In this document: positions 61,101 to 64,000 of the stretch, in pieces
Position numbering within the stretch: position 1 is the stretch's first letter
Layout: the number at the start of each line of letters is the position of its first letter
NCBI RefSeq assembly: GCF_001417965.1
Contig: NW_018384700.1
Location: forward strand, 301,979 to 365,978
Origin: Exaiptasia diaphana
Taxonomy: Eukaryota > Cnidaria > Anthozoa > Actiniaria > Aiptasiidae
Direction of reading: 5' to 3'
DNA length: 64,000 nucleotides
Program-made: the position numbers and the translations under genes
The notes under the pieces: model-generated
The model's input: only the letters and a program-made list of their open reading frames with translations
What the model was told of the DNA's origin: nothing
Database searches by the model: none

Positions 61101-63665
61101 TTATTTTCAATTTGAAACTATTTCTTGGTTGATGTTACTTCATTTTTCATTGTCCCTTCAATTTTTAAATGTTTAGGATCAGAAAATATAAATGCAATTC
61201 AATTTTTCTTTGCAGAAGTGTTTAGCAGCATTTGACATTAACATGTAGATATATAAAAATGATATTCTAAAAAAAGGTCAGACCGCCTAGAAATATTTTG
61301 GGAATGTGTACTTGAAACCTGACTTTAGATGACAAATAAGAAGACATGATGAAAAACATAAATGGACAAACTTTGTGTTTATTCTAAACAACGAAATTGT
61401 ACTATTTGTGAGCTTTTACAGGCCGTTTTTTGGTGATAAACTATTTTTATTTATTTGTAATGTTGAAGTTTTGATTAAATTTGCACATGAAAATGCACTT
61501 GATGACGGTTAATCTCGCTTCTGATTGGTTAATGAACAATAAACATTCCAGAAATATTTCTAGGCACCAACGGTTTTTTCGATTTGCACTGTAATAATAT
61601 ACAAATATATTTAGGACCTGGGGCAAAGGAATTTTGGACATGTAACATGTACAACCTGTGGTATGGTNTACACCCACGCACAACCAGATGATGAAGTTGA
61701 ACATATTCGTCATCACAAGAAATTTGTCAATGGTCTGAGATTTAATGTAAGTTTAGCAAACATCTTTTCATTATCAATAGTTTGGACCACACAGTAGTCT
61801 TGATTTGTTATTTTAACAACACTAANAACATAAATGCTGAATTGAAATAGNCTGACTATTCTTNNTATTCTCATTNCCGTAGTAACCTTTGTACAGATGA
61901 TTTGTGACAACCCATTGCATGCATCNTCATTTCTGGAGTAGAGCCCTGACTACAATGTAATGCTATTTTCCTGTATGTAACTTGTCAATCAAATATTTTG
62001 TAGGGGTGGAAGGATGAGCATGTTGTTAAGGAGTTCAGTGATGGTAGGATTATTATGATCAAACCAGATGATCATCCATCACATCAAAAAAAGGTACTAG
62101 CAGTAAACTAGTGTGAGCTGTGTTGGTGTTTCTAAAGAAACAGTTGTGTGAAAAGATAAATTTAACACTGTAAAAAAAAGTAGGTGAAATAACTTACTGA
62201 CGTTTCGGACGTTAGTCCTTCATCCAAGTAAAGAAAGGTTTGTTATGTANCTGAACAGCATTAAATACACATGTACAGAGGGCAGTGAAGTGGGAGGATA
62301 AAGAATATACTCTTTATTGTATGTAGATCTTTGAAAGAATAATGCAATGTTGCAAAACGTTATTTCACACTTTTAATGTCTGTATTGTATGTCAGTAGTT
62401 TGTGGGGTTTGTGCCCTCCTTGAAATCCTTAAAACCAAAAACTCATCATGACAAAAAGAAAATAACTAAAATTCTTGGAATTTGCTAAACTTCAATCAGA
62501 TTCCATCTACTGGCTGTTCGTTAACTTTTTAATTTCAACAAGACCATTATAAAAAAACAATGACAGCTAAAATCAAACCTTCAAAAGTCCTGGAATTTGT
62601 CATGAAGGTGTAGTACAACACAAGTTTAGTAATTGAATTTTCTGCTTGTACATAAATGGATGAATTTGAATGTTAATATGAATATGGACTGTACACAATT
62701 CCTTCTCAGACTGAGAGCATTATATGACATTATTCTGTATCATTGAACAGGCTGAAGAGATAAGGAAGGTAGTTGACAGTGAGCTAGGATTTGCTGTTGA
62801 CTTGCCCTACAGAAAAAATGAATCTAAGGTATGAAAATGACNGATTTGTACAATTTTGATAGGAAATTGTTTTGCTGAACTCTGTTCTTTTGTTTTAGAC
62901 ATTTCTATTTATTGCTAATAAGCGTGTAGTTGGTTGTTGCGTAGCAACACAGATTGACAAGGTAAGCAAACACAGTATTGTTGTATACATGTTATTTGTC
63001 CTAGGACAGTATTAATTAATCTTATTGGGCTACTCCTACATGGAGAGCATTTAAAAGCTATTTCATCACCAATTTAAAGCTGTTCATATATAATATGATT
63101 TGATATTTTGANTTGAGGTTAATGAGATTTCTGAGCTTTCTGGTCATTGAATGTACATCAGAAGATCTTTTGGTTTGCATATTGACAGCTAAGATAGTTT
63201 GATGTGTAAGTGTTTAGAATGATAACCAATGATTCAACTAACGTTAATGATAGGGTTATCCAGTACTTCCAAGTACACCAAATAAAGACTCCACTCCAGA
63301 TCGTCAGATTGCAGCCTGGTGCTGTAGGTAGGTACATCATGTACTTTACTAGAACTTAGATATACTGTAATATCAAAAGAATGGTGTCGTAAACCATTCC
63401 ATATCTTGTTCATATTGTCTTTATTACNGTGTTCAAGAGCCATATGTAGCGAAGTACATCATGCTATTCATTCGTCATTATATATGATAGAGGGTCATTA
63501 TTTAGTGTTGGACAAAATGTCATTTGCACCCTAACAGCTGTAATAACAGTGATTTTATTGCTTTAGCACTGTACCTGTGCCTGCACAGTGTGGTATTAGT
63601 AAGATTTGGGTCTGGAATCAGTACAGAAGGAAAAAAGTAGCAACAAGACTTATAGAATGTGTCAG
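58132..63665 (+). CDS. ESCO: ESCO-type cohesin N-acetyltransferase (3' end beyond window)
   Basis: Nine exons visible: 58132-58193, 58497-59567, 60496-60532, 61615-61746, 62004-62093, 62751-62828, 62899-62961, 63254-63327, 63567-63665; the last ends at a donor (CAG|GTTAGT), so at least one more exon lies outside. The 568 codons seen start MGKRRGARKVSSARKP. A long polar, Ser-rich region follows, with a PCNA-interaction motif QTSITSFF at 352-359. Then comes the C2H2-like finger (CTTCGMVYTHA..H..HHKKF), GWKDEHVVKEFSDGRIIM and the start of the acetyltransferase domain: ELGFAVDLP, KTFLFIANKRVVGC, AWCCSTVPVPAQCGISKIWV, RRKKVATRLIECVR. ESCO enzymes acetylate SMC3 during S phase to set sister-chromatid cohesion. 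ESCO1 versus ESCO2 cannot be decided; the gene may be pre-duplication. Several Ns occur in exon 2. Confidence 0.93.
59890..60345. repeat. CTTGAAAAGTCC dispersed repeat, copy 2
   Basis: In ESCO intron 2, GTCCTTGATTTTTGAGC, AAAGTCCTTGAATTTGGAGG and TTCTTGAAAAGTCTTTGAAT restate the same phrase at 10-40 base intervals, in two clusters about 300 bases apart. Same family as 17205-17420 and 62410-62620. Confidence 0.65.
62123..62255. repeat. GTTTCTAAAGAAACAGTTGT family, copy 2
   Basis: The first 50 bases equal the left arm of the element at 31237 with two changes. They continue into ACTGACGTTTCGGACGTTAG instead of the matching right arm, so this is either a longer family member or a half copy. Confidence 0.6.
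62410..62620. repeat. CTTGAAAAGTCC dispersed repeat, copy 3
   Basis: CTCCTTGAAATCCTTAAAAC and CAAAAGTCCTGGAATTTGTC in ESCO intron 5 match the two ends of the copy at 17205-17420, in the same order and orientation. Confidence 0.55.
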
Positions 63666-64000
63666 GTTAGTTCAAACTCGATTAGAGTGAGGAACATGAT
63701 GATGATGCTTCATTCACAGAAGAGTCTGTAATGTCAGTTGTTCTTTACAAAGAAAATGAATGAAAAATGAATGAATGAAAAACTGAACGAGTGCTATTTT
63801 TTTTGGCCATTTGCAGATTTCATATGAGTTTTTCATATTGAGTTATTTTTTATTTGTACATATTGGAAAAGTCAGTTGCTATTTGAGATGTCAGTTGTCT
63901 GTTCAAAAAAGGATTGTTTGTCAGAAGGCATTTTTGGCCATTTATCTGTGTTTGACCAAGAAATACAAATAGTTTTAGTGCATGTGTCCAACCAAACTAT

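Overview
This window looks like metazoan nuclear DNA, most likely from an anthozoan cnidarian (coral or sea anemone). The basis is intron-rich genes with GT-AG splice sites and clear animal orthologues, AT-rich noncoding DNA crowded with short inverted-repeat elements, and two small secreted galaxin-like double-cysteine proteins, a family best known from corals. The species cannot be fixed from the sequence. The assembly is imperfect: single Ns are scattered throughout, and one N sits at a false-looking duplication in a coding exon.

Layout. 1-183 (+): 3' end of a replication-type histone H2B gene with its RNA stem-loop. 822-6782 (-): complete 14-exon CHK2 checkpoint kinase. 7661-9204 and 9886-12377 (-): tandem pair of BLVRB-like NAD(P)-binding reductases with the same exon structure. 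12548-16928 (+): eIF3i, head-to-head with the second reductase across 170 bp. 21311-24034 (+): a 907-residue 2OG-Fe(II) oxygenase in one uninterrupted exon. 25837-34972 (+): SRRM2/Cwc21-like spliceosomal SR-repeat protein, ten coding exons, all introns in phase 2. 37327-42237 (-): bleomycin hydrolase. 44318-45215 and 49320-50154 (-): two galaxin-like secreted proteins. 50810-53709 (-): type II membrane glycosyltransferase of the fucosyltransferase-like kind. 58132-63665 (+): ESCO-type cohesin acetyltransferase with a PCNA-interaction motif, running off the right edge.

No operon or single pathway links these genes. Histone H2B, CHK2 and ESCO all concern chromatin, S phase and DNA damage; eIF3i and SRRM2 concern translation and splicing; the galaxin-like pair and the glycosyltransferase belong to the secretory pathway. 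I read this as ordinary animal gene neighbourhood rather than a coordinated cluster.

Between and inside the genes are many non-autonomous inverted-repeat elements. They include two with TTAAAGGGACA ends, a hAT-like element with an 8-bp target duplication nested in another repeat, an 86-bp perfect palindrome with a 9-bp duplication, and a near-perfect foldback of about 350 bp. Two LINE fragments are also present. Exon boundaries were worked out by hand from splice sites and reading-frame continuity. Repeat family names are tentative.
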